NCBI GenBank assembly: GCA_965204415.1
Contig: CBDBEL010000004.1
Span: forward strand, 1,240,001 to 1,304,000
Length of the DNA stretch: 64,000 nt
Source: Aldehydirespirator sp965204415
Lineage (GTDB): Bacteria > Actinomycetota > Acidimicrobiia > Acidimicrobiales > Aldehydirespiratoraceae
Direction of reading: 5' to 3'
The notes under the pieces were generated by a model. It saw only the letters and a program-made list of their open reading frames with translations, was not told the DNA's origin and did no database searches. Shown one piece after another: positions 26,175-35,214 of the stretch (position 1 is the first letter of the stretch; every line of letters begins with the position of its first letter). The position numbers were made by a program, and so were the translations under genes.

Positions 26175-27308
26175 GTGGCTGACGCGCTAGGCATCGAGCA
26201 TCTCACGGACCTGACCGCAGGCGAGGCGGTGATGGCGTTCTTCACCCCGCTGATCATCTTCGCGGTGTTCTTCGTGCTGCAGATCATCCTGCCCGCGAGA
26301 CGGGTCACGGGCTACGTGAAGGACCGCGTCACCGGCGAGCCCCGCAGCTACCGGCTCAACGGCCTGCTGGTGTTCGTGATCGTGGAGCTGGCGTGGGCCT
26401 TCGAGATCTTCGGCCTGCCCCGCGACTGGTTCTACCGGTCGACGCTGTGGGCGGTGCTCGGCGGAACCGTGTTCTGCACCATCTTCGCGGTGTGGTCGGT
26501 GTTCACCCAGCCCCGGGGCGAGATCCAGAACCCGTGGCTGGCGCTGTGGGAGGGCCGGTCCCAGGAGCTGCAGCTGTTCGGGGGCCGCATCGACATCAAG
26601 ATGTGGTGGTACGTGGTGGGCGGGACGATGCTGTCGCTCAACGCGTTGTCGGGGGCGGCGTGGCACCACAACAACGTCGAGGACCCCAACCCGGGCATCT
26701 ACCTGTACGCCGCCTTCTGGACCTTCTACGTGTTCGACTACTTCATCTGGGAGCGGGTCCAGCTCTACACCTACGACCTGATCCACGAGCACATCGGCTT
26801 CAAGCTGTGGTGGGGCGGGCTGGTGGCCTACGGGTGGCTGTTCATCCTGCCGCTCTGGGGCGTGGCTCCCCTCGAGGACCCCGGGTACTCGACCGGGTTC
26901 ACGTACTTCTGGCTCATCGCAGTGAGCGTGCTGTTCCTGGGCGGCTGGACGATCGGGCGGGGCGCCAACCTCCAGAAGTACACGTTCAAGCGGTGGCCGG
27001 ACCGCAAGTTCCTGTGGGTCGAGCCGAAGTACATCGAGGCCGGCGAGCGCAAGATCCTGTGCAGCGGATGGTGGGGCTACGCCCGCCACTTCAACTACCT
27101 GGGCGAGGGGATCCTGGCCGTGTCGTTCGCCCTGGTGTTCGGCCATCCCGGCAATCTGTGGTCCTGGACCTACTCCATATTCGTGGTGAGCTTCTTCACC
27201 GTCCGCCAGCGCTTCGACGAGCGCGAGTGCGCCCAGAAGTACGGCCCCGAGAAGTGGGCCGAGTACCAGGAGCGGGTGCCGTACCGGATCTTCCCCGGCA
27301 TCTACTGA
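26175..27308 (+). CDS. ERG4/ERG24 (sterol C14/C7/C24-reductase) family membrane protein
   Basis: 377 residues with about nine membrane segments. The C-terminal third carries the family hallmark pattern: GRGANLQKYTFKRWPDRKF, LCSGWWGYARHFNYLGEG (SGWWGxxRHxNYLG) and the ending KWAEYQERVPYRIFPGIY. Eukaryotic sterol reductases have RHPNYLG where this has RHFNYLG. NADPH-dependent reduction of a sterol-like or isoprenoid double bond is the family inference; the protein also belongs to the wider ICMT-like superfamily, so a methyltransferase role cannot be excluded. The GTG start follows GAAGGAAGGGG. It is 42 nt after amt and likely co-transcribed. Confidence 0.75.
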   Translation: MADALGIEHLTDLTAGEAVMAFFTPLIIFAVFFVLQIILPARRVTGYVKDRVTGEPRSYRLNGLLVFVIVELAWAFEIFGLPRDWFYRSTLWAVLGGTVFCTIFAVWSVFTQPRGEIQNPWLALWEGRSQELQLFGGRIDIKMWWYVVGGTMLSLNALSGAAWHHNNVEDPNPGIYLYAAFWTFYVFDYFIWERVQLYTYDLIHEHIGFKLWWGGLVAYGWLFILPLWGVAPLEDPGYSTGFTYFWLIAVSVLFLGGWTIGRGANLQKYTFKRWPDRKFLWVEPKYIEAGERKILCSGWWGYARHFNYLGEGILAVSFALVFGHPGNLWSWTYSIFVVSFFTVRQRFDERECAQKYGPEKWAEYQERVPYRIFPGIY

Positions 27309-27386
27309 GAGCTTGAGCTCCAACAATCGCAACCGAACGAAGCGCCGTACGCCCGTGCGCCCGGCGCGCTCGGGAGCGTCCCGGCC

Positions 27387-27585
27387 TCAGGCGGCTGGTG
27401 CGCCCAGGACCTCTAGTCCGTGGTCGGCGGCGCGGGCGGCCAGCCGCTCGTCGAACGTGGCCACCGCACGGGCACAGGATGAGTCTGGGCCTGGAAACGC
27501 CGGCCCACCGCCGTGACGCCTCATCGAGGATCGCGGCGACGTCGTCGGTCTCGGTCACAGCATGTCGAGGACGGCTGGTAGGCAC
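27387..27585 (-). pseudogene. remnant of a VapBC-type toxin-antitoxin pair
   Basis: Two pieces on the minus strand lie in adjacent frames. Upstream, about 27480-27585 encodes HAVTETDDVAAILDEASRRW followed by AGVSRPRL, which looks like the start of a ribbon-helix-helix antitoxin. Downstream, 27387-27480 encodes CARAVATFDERLAARAADHG then LEVLGAPAA and a stop, the typical last strand and helix of a PIN-domain toxin. The toxin's N-terminal and catalytic part is missing, consistent with an internal deletion. It lies in the otherwise gene-free stretch 27309-27652. Confidence 0.4.
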
Positions 27586-27652
27586 AGCACGAAGTGTAAC
27601 ACCAGGTGCAACACCACTATGTCGGGCATGCCGGCCGGCAAGTCCGGCGGAG

Positions 27653-27727
27653 TGGAGGTGAGGGGATTCGAACCCCTGGCCTCCTCGATGCGACCGAGGC
27701 GCTCTAGCCAGACTGAGCTACACCCCC
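27653..27727 (-). tRNA. tRNA-Ala(CGC)
   Basis: Minus strand: acceptor GGGGGTG pairs with CACCTCC, D-arm GCTC-AGTCTGGCTA-GAGC, anticodon stem CCTCG/CGAGG enclosing the loop GTCGCAT (anticodon CGC), T-arm AGGGG-TTCGAAT-CCCCT. Discriminator A at 27653; CCA is not encoded. A G-U pair at 32-38 matches the special 32-38 pair of alanine tRNAs. Confidence 0.92.
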
Positions 27728-27818
27728 GCGGGAGGGGCGAGTTTAGCGGCGCCTCCCCCGCACCGGACGGCCTCGCCGGCGAACGTAGGCTGCTCGCTGT
27801 GCCACCGGCGACGCTGCC

Positions 27819-28901
27819 ATGACTCGACGGATCGCAGTCGCCGGATGGTTCGGTTCCGACAACCTCGGCGACGAGCTGATCCTGCGGTCGCTGATCCAGT
27901 CGCTCAGAGCCCGCGACGCCGAACCGGTCGTCATCAGCATCGACTCCGACCGCACCCGCCGTGACCACGCGGCGGCCGCCGTCACCCATCGCAGCCCCGG
28001 CCAGTCGCCGGCCCTGCGGCGAACCCTGAGCGACGTCGACGGGATGGCCGTCGCCGGCGGGATCATCCAGTCGGAGACCTCTCCGTGGAATATCCCGTTC
28101 CACACCTCCCGCCTGAGGGCGGGCGCCCGGGCCGGCTGCGCCATGGCCGCAGTGGGCATGGGCGTCGGGCATGTGCACGGGCCGATCGGCCGCAGCCTCG
28201 GCCGCAGATCGCTGGGGCGGTTCGACCGCCTCGTGGTGCGTGACGCCGGATCGGCCCAGCGGCTCCGCCAGTGGGGGCTCGACGACGCCGTCGTGGGCGC
28301 CGACCCCGCTCTCGCCCTGAGACCCGAGCCCGTGAACCCCGACGACACCATGTGCATAGTCCTGCGGCCCCCCAACCGCCGCGGGCTCCGCACCGCCGCG
28401 GGCAAGGCCCGCAAGACGGCCGGTCAGGCCCCCGCTCTCGACCGCATCGCCCGAGCGATCGACGAGGCCGCCGCCGCCACCGGCCTCGCGCCCCGCTTCG
28501 TCGCCTTCCAGGCCAGCCGCGACGGTCCCCTGCACGACCAGGTGGCCCAGCGCCTCGCCGCGGCCGCGGAAGTGGTCACCCCGACGCTGGACACCGTCGT
28601 CGCCGAGGTGGCCCGCAGCCGGCTGGTGGTGACCATGCGCTATCACGGTGCCATCGTGGCGCTGGTGCAGGACCGCCCCGCCGTCATAGTCGACGCCTCC
28701 CCGAAGATGGCCTCCCTTGCCGCCGAGGGCGAGGGTTGGGCGCCGCGGCTGGACCTGGCCCAGTTCGAGGCCGGCCGGCTCGCGGCCGCGGCCGCGGAGG
28801 CTCTAGAGGCCCGTACCCGTAGAAGCGAGGCGCGCGGCGCGCTCAGTGAACGCCTCGCCGTCAACGACGCCGCCCTCGACGCCTTGACCGGCAGTGCGTA
28901 A
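27819..28901 (+). CDS. polysaccharide pyruvyl transferase family protein (CsaB-like)
   Basis: 360 residues. The N-terminus VAGWFGSDNLGDELILRSLI matches the family start (G-x-x-G-x-x-N-x-GD). DGMAVAGGIIQSET and the C-terminal VVTMRYHGAIVALVQDRPAV (RxHG motif) complete the GT-B-like pattern. CsaB transfers pyruvate as a ketal onto ManNAc of secondary wall polymers, which S-layer proteins then bind. A UDP-GlcNAc 2-epimerase and a flippase-like protein next door fit that. TAGGCT at 27786 may be the promoter; a GTG-started 7-codon mini-ORF (27799-27822) overlaps the ATG. Confidence 0.82.
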   Translation: MTRRIAVAGWFGSDNLGDELILRSLIQSLRARDAEPVVISIDSDRTRRDHAAAAVTHRSPGQSPALRRTLSDVDGMAVAGGIIQSETSPWNIPFHTSRLRAGARAGCAMAAVGMGVGHVHGPIGRSLGRRSLGRFDRLVVRDAGSAQRLRQWGLDDAVVGADPALALRPEPVNPDDTMCIVLRPPNRRGLRTAAGKARKTAGQAPALDRIARAIDEAAAATGLAPRFVAFQASRDGPLHDQVAQRLAAAAEVVTPTLDTVVAEVARSRLVVTMRYHGAIVALVQDRPAVIVDASPKMASLAAEGEGWAPRLDLAQFEAGRLAAAAAEALEARTRRSEARGALSERLAVNDAALDALTGSA

Positions 28902-28937
28902 TGAACGGGACCGCGGGACGGCCCGAACGTTAGACGC

Positions 28938-29924
28938 ATGAGCCTGCCCCCCCATCCGCACGATCACTCGCCGCCGGAGCCTGGCGAACCATCAGCGCGG
29001 CGCAGGCGGTTGGCCCAAGCGGCCCGTATCGCTCGCCGGGTGTACCTGGCCGCGCTGTGCGTCGCGATCGTCTGGCTCCTGGTCGCGTACCACGACGCGA
29101 TCGCCGAACAGTTCGAAGGAGCCCGCCTCGCGTACGTTGCCGCCGCGGGCGTGGCGAGTTTCGGGCTAATCGGGCTGGGTTCGGCGTTGTGGCACTCCAG
29201 CCTGGCGATGCTCGGACATCCGGTGGCCTTCCGAGACACAGTCCTCGCCACCGCCCGCTCCCTGCCGGCGCGGTACGTGCCGCTCGGAGTGACTTACGCA
29301 GCCAGCCGGATCGCCCTTCTGGCGGCTGCGGGGCGACCGCTGGCTGCGCTCACCGTGACCGCGGGATTGGAGATGATCGTCAGCGCGTCGGTGGCATTGG
29401 CAGCCGGCCTGGCCCTCCTCGGCGCCGTCGGCGCGCTGGGCATCGGGCCAGCCTGGATCGCGGCGGCACTGATCGCGACCATGGTGGCCGTCTCGCCGCT
29501 AGTCGGGGGGCGGGCCGTGGACCGCCTGCTGGACCGCCTCGGCGTCGGGCTGGTGATCACCCGAAAGGGATACCTGCGGGTGCTCGCGTGGTCGGTCGCC
29601 TACTGGACATGGGCGGCCGTGACGTTCACCCTCTATATGCGAGCCTTCCCGGCCGCCGACGCAGTGGGATCGTTGGAGGTGGCGGGCGCCTTCATGGTCG
29701 CCTGGGCCGTGGGCTTCCTCACCGTCTTCGCTCCACAGGGCATCGGAGTCGCCGAGTTGGGCCTGGTCGCTTTGCTGGCCTCGGAGGACACCGGCGGTAT
29801 CGCGGTCGCGGCCGTGTTCGCCGGCTACCGGATCGTGCAGGCGTTCCGCGACGGCCTAGCCGCCGTGGCGGGCGAGATCATCGCCATTCGTCGAGCTCGG
29901 CGAGGATCTGCTCCGAGGGGCTGA
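28938..29924 (+). CDS. lysylphosphatidylglycerol synthase TM-region / UPF0104 family membrane protein
   Basis: 328 residues with about eight membrane helices after a charged N-terminal 35 residues. ARSLPARYVPLGVTYAASRI, MVAWAVGFLTVFAPQGIGVAE and the C-terminal YRIVQAFRDGLAAVAGE follow the flippase/LPG_synthase_TM pattern (the GxxxPxGxG-type segment is FAPQGIGVAE). It has no catalytic synthase domain, so lipid or lipid-linked sugar translocation is more likely than aminoacylation. It lies 36 nt after the pyruvyl transferase; its 3' end overlaps the convergent epimerase by 47 bp. Confidence 0.75.
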   Translation: MSLPPHPHDHSPPEPGEPSARRRRLAQAARIARRVYLAALCVAIVWLLVAYHDAIAEQFEGARLAYVAAAGVASFGLIGLGSALWHSSLAMLGHPVAFRDTVLATARSLPARYVPLGVTYAASRIALLAAAGRPLAALTVTAGLEMIVSASVALAAGLALLGAVGALGIGPAWIAAALIATMVAVSPLVGGRAVDRLLDRLGVGLVITRKGYLRVLAWSVAYWTWAAVTFTLYMRAFPAADAVGSLEVAGAFMVAWAVGFLTVFAPQGIGVAELGLVALLASEDTGGIAVAAVFAGYRIVQAFRDGLAAVAGEIIAIRRARRGSAPRG

Positions 29925-30990
29925 GCTCGAGGGGACGCGGGCGCCGCCGGTAGCGCTGCGGATCGTTCAAGAACTCGCCCACGATGGTGGCGTCGTAGTG
30001 GCTTAGGACCACATTCTCGCCCAGACCGTCGGGCCGGTCGGTCCGGTCTCGCCACACCAGCGTGGGCACCCCCAACAAGGCGCACTCCTCCTGGATGGAT
30101 CCCCCGTCGGTGATCACGAAGGGCGCCGCCGCCAGGTTGGCGAGGAACTCCCGGTAGCCGAGTAGCGGCACGAGCTCGACGCCTGCATCCACCAGCCGCG
30201 TTCGAACCCCACCGGCCAGGGTCTGCTCGGTCGGACCGTGAACCACCCAGCGGACCGGCCCGTGCGCGACGAGGTCCGTCGCCAGGTCGACGAGGGCGGA
30301 TCGACGGGACCGGCGGTAGAGGTTCTCGACGCGGTGCATGGTCACCACCGCCGGACTGGCAGGCGTGCCGGGCTCGACCCCACGCCGATCATGGACCTGC
30401 TCGAGAGCCCCCCACCGGGTTCCGAGGGCGTCGCGTACCGCTTCCAGCACGGTGTTGGCGGACTGCTCGACGACACGGCCCTTGACCGCCGCGTCGCGCA
30501 GGTTGGACGCGGCCTCGGGCCCGGGGGCGAACAGGACGTCGGACATCCGGCCCGTCAGCACCCGCACGATCTCCTCGGGGAAGGGATGAAACCAGCGGAA
30601 CGTGCGGAGACCGGCCTCCACGTGAGCAACATCCAGGCCCGCCCGCTTGGCCATCAGCGCGCCAAGCAGCGTGCTCGGTGTGTCGCCGTGCACGACACAC
30701 ACGCCGTCATGTCCGCCGAACACTTCGCGGCGGAGTCTCGACCGGGAGAGGAGACGCCCTGCAAGCCCTACGGACCAACGCAGGGCTTGCGCTATGGACA
30801 CGACGTCACGGCCGGCGCCCATTTGCAGGTCGGGCTCCCGCACCCCTAGTTCGCTGCGCAGCGACGCGGCCAACGTCGCGTGCTGACCGGAGTCGATCAG
30901 GCGGTAGGCGACCCCGGCGGCATCCATGCACCGCAGCAGCGGCACCATCTTGATGTACTGCGCCTTGGTCCCGATGAAGACATGGATCAC
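29878..30990 (-). CDS. wecB: UDP-N-acetylglucosamine 2-epimerase (non-hydrolysing)
   Basis: Interconverts UDP-GlcNAc and UDP-ManNAc, precursor for ManNAc-containing wall polymers; 370 residues. The start MIHVFIGTKAQYIKMVPLL matches the family nucleotide-binding N-terminus (GTRPE is changed to GTKAQ here). VVHGDTPSTLLGALMAKRAG, VAHVEAGLRTFRWFHPFPEE and VTMHRVENLYRRSR carry the catalytic Asp, Glu and His positions. DGGSIQEECALLGVPTLVWR is the C-terminal UDP site. GTG 30990 is the start, 10 nt after the GlpR/SepX-like stop. The GTKAQ change hints at a divergent subgroup. Confidence 0.85.
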   Translation of the reverse strand: MIHVFIGTKAQYIKMVPLLRCMDAAGVAYRLIDSGQHATLAASLRSELGVREPDLQMGAGRDVVSIAQALRWSVGLAGRLLSRSRLRREVFGGHDGVCVVHGDTPSTLLGALMAKRAGLDVAHVEAGLRTFRWFHPFPEEIVRVLTGRMSDVLFAPGPEAASNLRDAAVKGRVVEQSANTVLEAVRDALGTRWGALEQVHDRRGVEPGTPASPAVVTMHRVENLYRRSRRSALVDLATDLVAHGPVRWVVHGPTEQTLAGGVRTRLVDAGVELVPLLGYREFLANLAAAPFVITDGGSIQEECALLGVPTLVWRDRTDRPDGLGENVVLSHYDATIVGEFLNDPQRYRRRPRPLELSPSEQILAELDEWR

Positions 30991-31000
30991 CGGGCCTGCT

Positions 31001-31483
31001 TCAGCCGTTCACGACTCGCCTCAGAGGCGTAACCACGACCTCGCCGGGCGCGGTGCGCTGCGGATAGAGCACCCTCACCTCGGCCATGCCCGGAGCCGGG
31101 ACCTGCTGACGGCGGGCAGCACCGAAGGTGAACAGAAGAAGGGCCACATCGGCCACCACGTGAACAGCCAGAGCGGCCACGCCCAGAGCGGGAATGGCCA
31201 GCAAGGAGGCGACGGCCACCGCCCCGAGGACCGCGACCACCTGACGGCGGCGCGAGAGCGCCTGTTCTGCTGACCGCGGGGCGTCGAACAGCTCGCCGCG
31301 GGGCCTGGCTCCCCGGTCAGGGCCTCCGATGAATGCAATATCGCGGCTCGTGGATCGGAAGGGGCGGTTGAAGTCCACTACTCCGGCCGTTCGGATCGGT
31401 TGAGAAGCCCGCCGCTCCCGGTACCACAGCACGAAGTAGCCCAGCCACGCTGTCGCCAGCACCGCCAAGACGATGAGAGTCAC
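31001..31483 (-). CDS. GlpR/SepX-like divisome membrane protein (tentative)
   Basis: 160 residues from GTG 31483, which has a strong GAGGAGGAAG site upstream. Topology: N-terminal membrane helix (TLIVLAVLATAWLGYFVLWY) with RERR after it, a cytoplasmic segment (VDFNRPFRSTSRDIAFIGG), an Arg-rich start RRRQVVAVLG and two more helices including AVHVVADVALLLFTFGAARR. This is the layout of actinobacterial SepX/GlpR, whose second hairpin typically reads HLVADLLLxxYV. That protein recruits the MoeA-like Glp to FtsZ. A MoeA/Glp gene is at 33.3 kb on the same strand, with moaA and moaC between. Confidence 0.6.
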   Translation of the reverse strand: MTLIVLAVLATAWLGYFVLWYRERRASQPIRTAGVVDFNRPFRSTSRDIAFIGGPDRGARPRGELFDAPRSAEQALSRRRQVVAVLGAVAVASLLAIPALGVAALAVHVVADVALLLFTFGAARRQQVPAPGMAEVRVLYPQRTAPGEVVVTPLRRVVNG

Positions 31484-31718
31484 AGACCGGCTTCCTCCTC
31501 GTTGGATCGGATCGAGACGCCGACACCCGGACGGGTGCGCACATAACACACCCTGCACCGCTTCGACGACCCGAACATGCAGACGACGGCTCCTTCAAGA
31601 ATGGCAGGCGGCAACGGCCAAGTGGTGGATATCTTCCGGTGATCGATGTCTATCGGACGATGCTCACGGTCCCTCAGTGCGATCTAGCGCGGTCTGTGCG
31701 GAGTTGGCCGAGCCACGA

Positions 31719-32192
<474 letters not shown>

Positions 32193-32231
32193 CGCTCAGC
32201 CTCGCAGCGCAGGGGGGCCGGCCGGCAAGGC

Positions 32232-33215
32232 TCAGCCGCCGATCTGCGACATGGAGCGGCGGGGCTTGATGAAGTTCACCCTGTTGATCTGGTGCCCGGC
32301 CCACTTCGACGCCACCGACGCCTCCAGCGCGGCCGCGATCTCGTCGTCGTCGGCACCGGCCCGCAGCAGGGCCCGCACATCCGTCTCGGTCACCGCGAAC
32401 AGGCAGTTGCGGAACTGTCCGTCGGCGGTGAGTCGAACCCGGTCGCAGGTCGAGCAGAACGAGTCGCTGACCGAGGCGACGATGCCGACCTGGCCCGATC
32501 CGTCGGTGAAGCGATAGCGGCTGGCCGGCGCGGAAGTGCGCTCGACCGGCTCCACCGGGCTGGCCGCATTGACGCGGGCCAGGATCTCGTTCACCGGAAC
32601 CACCAGGTCGTTGGTCCAGATGCCGTCGGCGTCGAGGGGCATGAACTCGATGAACCGGACCTCCACGCCCTTGGCCCGCCCGAACTCCACGAAGTCGGCG
32701 ATCTCGTCGTCGTTGACGCCGCGCATCACCACGCAGTTGACCTTGACCGGGTCGAAGCCCGCGTCCCGGGCGGCGTCTATGCCGTCCAGCACCCGTGTCA
32801 GGGCCTCGCGGCGGGTGAGCTCGGCGAAGCGCTCGGGCCGCAGCGAGTCGCACGAGACGTTCACCCGGCGAAGGCCGGCGGCCCGCAGATCGGCGGCCAG
32901 CAACGGCAGCGACACGCCGTTGGTGGTCATGGCGAGGTCCGTGCCGAGCACGGCCAGCATCTCGACCAGCGCGGGCAGGTTGGCCCGCACGGTGGGCTCG
33001 CCGCCGGTCAGGCGGATGCCGTTGACGCCGTAGCGCTCCACCATGATCCGGGCCAGCCTGGCGATCTCCTCGAAGGTGAGGATCTCGTCGCGGGGCAGCC
33101 ACTCGAGACCCTCCGCGGGCATGCAGTAGGTGCAGCGGAAGTTGCACCGGTCCGTGACCGAGATCCTCAGATCCCGGTGGACTCGCCCGAAGCCGTCGAC
33201 GAGCTGTGCCGTCAT
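32232..33215 (-). CDS. moaA: GTP 3',8-cyclase
   Basis: Radical-SAM first enzyme of molybdenum cofactor synthesis, 327 residues. The N-terminal cluster motif is DRCNFRCTYCMPAEG (CxxxCxxC), the GTP-binding C-terminal cluster is CSTCDRVRLTADGQFRNC, and the chain ends in the functionally important Gly-Gly. ATG 33215 is preferred to GTG 33218 because TAGCCT lies exactly 8 nt before it. It is followed by moaC, and moeA is 65 nt upstream. Confidence 0.96.
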   Translation of the reverse strand: MTAQLVDGFGRVHRDLRISVTDRCNFRCTYCMPAEGLEWLPRDEILTFEEIARLARIMVERYGVNGIRLTGGEPTVRANLPALVEMLAVLGTDLAMTTNGVSLPLLAADLRAAGLRRVNVSCDSLRPERFAELTRREALTRVLDGIDAARDAGFDPVKVNCVVMRGVNDDEIADFVEFGRAKGVEVRFIEFMPLDADGIWTNDLVVPVNEILARVNAASPVEPVERTSAPASRYRFTDGSGQVGIVASVSDSFCSTCDRVRLTADGQFRNCLFAVTETDVRALLRAGADDDEIAAALEASVASKWAGHQINRVNFIKPRRSMSQIGG

Positions 33216-33223
33216 CACTTCGA

Positions 33224-33229
33224 AGGCTA
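33224..33229 (-). promoter_or_regulatory. -10 box of moaA
   Basis: TAGCCT on the minus strand, 8 nt before ATG 33215 and without a ribosome-binding site; leaderless pattern. Confidence 0.4.
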
Positions 33230-33280
33230 GCGGCCGGCCGCCCGGCGCCGCCCGCCAAGCTGCCTCTACAGAACGTGTCC

Positions 33281-34489
33281 CTACAGGAGGATCACGTCGA
33301 CGGGGTCGCCCACAGTGGGCCGGACGCCGTCGGGCACCACCGCCAGGGCGTCGGCGCGGGTCATGGCCGCGAGCTGGTGGGAGCCCTGGCCGCCGGATCG
33401 GGCCACCCGCAGCACGCCCCGCTCGTCGCGGCTCGCCGCCACCCTCACGTAGTGGGTCTTGCCGTCGTTGCGGTGACCGAGCTCTTCGTCGCTGACCGCC
33501 CGCACCAGTGGCGGGCCGAGATCGTCGGCGCCGTGGCCCGCCATGGCCCTCAGCCCGGGTTTGGCTAGCAGCTCGAAGCTCACCATCGACGACACCGGGT
33601 TGCCCGGAAGGCCGAACACCGGGGTGCCGTCGACCAGACCGAAGGCGAACGGCTTGGCCGGCTTGATGGCGATCTGCATCCAGCGCATGTCGCCGATCTG
33701 GTCCAGCACCACCTTCACGTAGTCGAAGTCCCCCATCGACACGCCCCCCGACGAGAGCACCGCGTCGCAGCCCGCCGCGCCGGCCTCAAACGCCTCGGAG
33801 ATGGCGTCGGGACGATCGGGAGCGATCCCCAGATCCACGCCCTCGAAACCGGCCTCCGACACCAGCGACAGCAACGTGCGGCGGTTGGTGTCGCGGATCT
33901 GGCCCCTCCGCAACGGCCCCGGGGTGTCGGCGAGCTCGTCGCCGGTTGACAGCACCCCCACCCGGGGCCGGCCGTACGCGGAGACCTCGTAGGCGCCCAC
34001 CGCAGCCAGCAAGCCGACCCGGCCCGGCGTCACCACCGTGCCCGCGGTGAGCACCTGCTCGCCGGCGGCCACGTCCTCGCCGGGATGGCGAATGTGGTTG
34101 CCAGCCTTGACGGAGGCCTGCACCACGACTCGGTCCTCGTGGCCGTCGAGCCGGCGGGTCAGCTCCACCTTGACGACCGCGTCGGCGCCGTCGGGGATGG
34201 GAGCGCCGGTCATGATCCGGGCGGCTTGGCCCCCGCCGACGTGCACCGATCCGTCATCGCCGGCGCCGATCGTCCCGACCACGTCGAGCTCCACAGGGGC
34301 GCCGAGAGTGTCGGCCGCTCGAAGGGCGTACCCGTCCATCGCGGTGTTGGCGAATGCCGGAATGGGGTCCGACGACACAACCGGCTCGGCCAGTACCAGG
34401 CCGAGGGCCCCATCCAGCGGGACCCGGCGTGCCGGAAGCGTCCCGACCCGGGAGAGGATGTGTTCCCGGGCCTCCTCCAAGGGAATCAT
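33281..34489 (-). CDS. moeA: molybdopterin molybdenumtransferase MoeA / Glp-like
   Basis: 402 residues from ATG 34489, chosen because GGGAGAAGG precedes it and MIPLEEAREHILSRV is the family start. Domains follow MoeA: domain I/II with FANTAMDGYAL and GAPIPDGADAVVKVE, the MogA-like domain III with LSSGGVSMGDFDYVK and VFGLPGNPVSSMV, and a C-terminal beta domain ending GDPVDVILL. It inserts molybdate into molybdopterin. In actinobacteria a MoeA paralogue, Glp, acts in cell division with GlpR/SepX; the nearby candidate at 31.0 kb makes that dual reading worth testing. Confidence 0.92.
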   Translation of the reverse strand: MIPLEEAREHILSRVGTLPARRVPLDGALGLVLAEPVVSSDPIPAFANTAMDGYALRAADTLGAPVELDVVGTIGAGDDGSVHVGGGQAARIMTGAPIPDGADAVVKVELTRRLDGHEDRVVVQASVKAGNHIRHPGEDVAAGEQVLTAGTVVTPGRVGLLAAVGAYEVSAYGRPRVGVLSTGDELADTPGPLRRGQIRDTNRRTLLSLVSEAGFEGVDLGIAPDRPDAISEAFEAGAAGCDAVLSSGGVSMGDFDYVKVVLDQIGDMRWMQIAIKPAKPFAFGLVDGTPVFGLPGNPVSSMVSFELLAKPGLRAMAGHGADDLGPPLVRAVSDEELGHRNDGKTHYVRVAASRDERGVLRVARSGGQGSHQLAAMTRADALAVVPDGVRPTVGDPVDVILL

Positions 34490-34550
34490 CGCGGCCTTCT
34501 CCCACTCCGGCGCCGGCACGCCGCGGTCCGGCCGTAGCCGGGATCCGGGG

Positions 34551-35135
34551 TCAAGTCTTCAGCCTTCGTTCGGTGCCACGCCACAACCGCACGATATTGC
34601 CGTGGTGCCGCATCGCCATCACCCCCATCACCACGGCCGCCACGATCACCTCGGCAGCCGGCCAGCCCAGTACGAGGGCCAGCACCGGGTAGACGACGCC
34701 CACGCTCAGCGAACCGAGCGCGGCCACCCTGGTCAGGCGCACCATGCCGAAGAACACCACGACACAGATCAAGCCGATGATCGGGTCCAGGACCAGACCG
34801 CCGCCGCCCGCGGTCGCCATTCCCTTGCCACCGCGGAAGCGTCTCAGGACCGGCCACACGTGGCCCGCCACTGCCCCGATCCAGGCCGCCATCGCCTCCG
34901 GCCGGTCCCATAGCAGCAGGGCAATGCCGATGGGCAGGGCTCCCTTGGCCATGTCGCCCAGAGCCACCCCCACACCGGCGAGGCGCCCGCCCAGGCGGTA
35001 GATGTTGGTGGCGCCCGGGTTCCCCGACCCCTCGCTGGTGGGATCGTGGCCGATCCTGAGTCCCACCAGCGTCGCGGTGGGGAACATGCCGGCCCCGTAG
35101 GCCGCGACGAAAGCGACCGCCATCCACACCGTCAC
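34551..35135 (-). CDS. plsY: glycerol-3-phosphate acyltransferase PlsY
   Basis: Membrane acyltransferase that uses acyl-phosphate to make lysophosphatidic acid; 194 residues from GTG 35135. This start is preferred to ATG 35162 because TACGAT lies 7 nt before it. Motifs: GSGNPGATNIYRLGG, the Lys/Gly segment VLRRFRGGKGMATAGGG, and five or six membrane helices. With plsC at 4.1 kb it covers both steps to phosphatidic acid. Confidence 0.92.
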   Translation of the reverse strand: MTVWMAVAFVAAYGAGMFPTATLVGLRIGHDPTSEGSGNPGATNIYRLGGRLAGVGVALGDMAKGALPIGIALLLWDRPEAMAAWIGAVAGHVWPVLRRFRGGKGMATAGGGGLVLDPIIGLICVVVFFGMVRLTRVAALGSLSVGVVYPVLALVLGWPAAEVIVAAVVMGVMAMRHHGNIVRLWRGTERRLKT

Positions 35136-35142
35136 GCCCGCA

Positions 35143-35148
35143 ATCGTA
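35143..35148 (-). promoter_or_regulatory. -10 box of plsY
   Basis: TACGAT on the minus strand ends 7 nt before GTG 35135. It supports that start over the ATG 27 nt upstream. Confidence 0.4.
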
Positions 35149-35214
35149 GAGCGAGCGCGCATGGCGGGCGAACCTGGTCGATGCAGGCGCGGTGTCGCCG
35201 TTTCGAGGCGCGGT

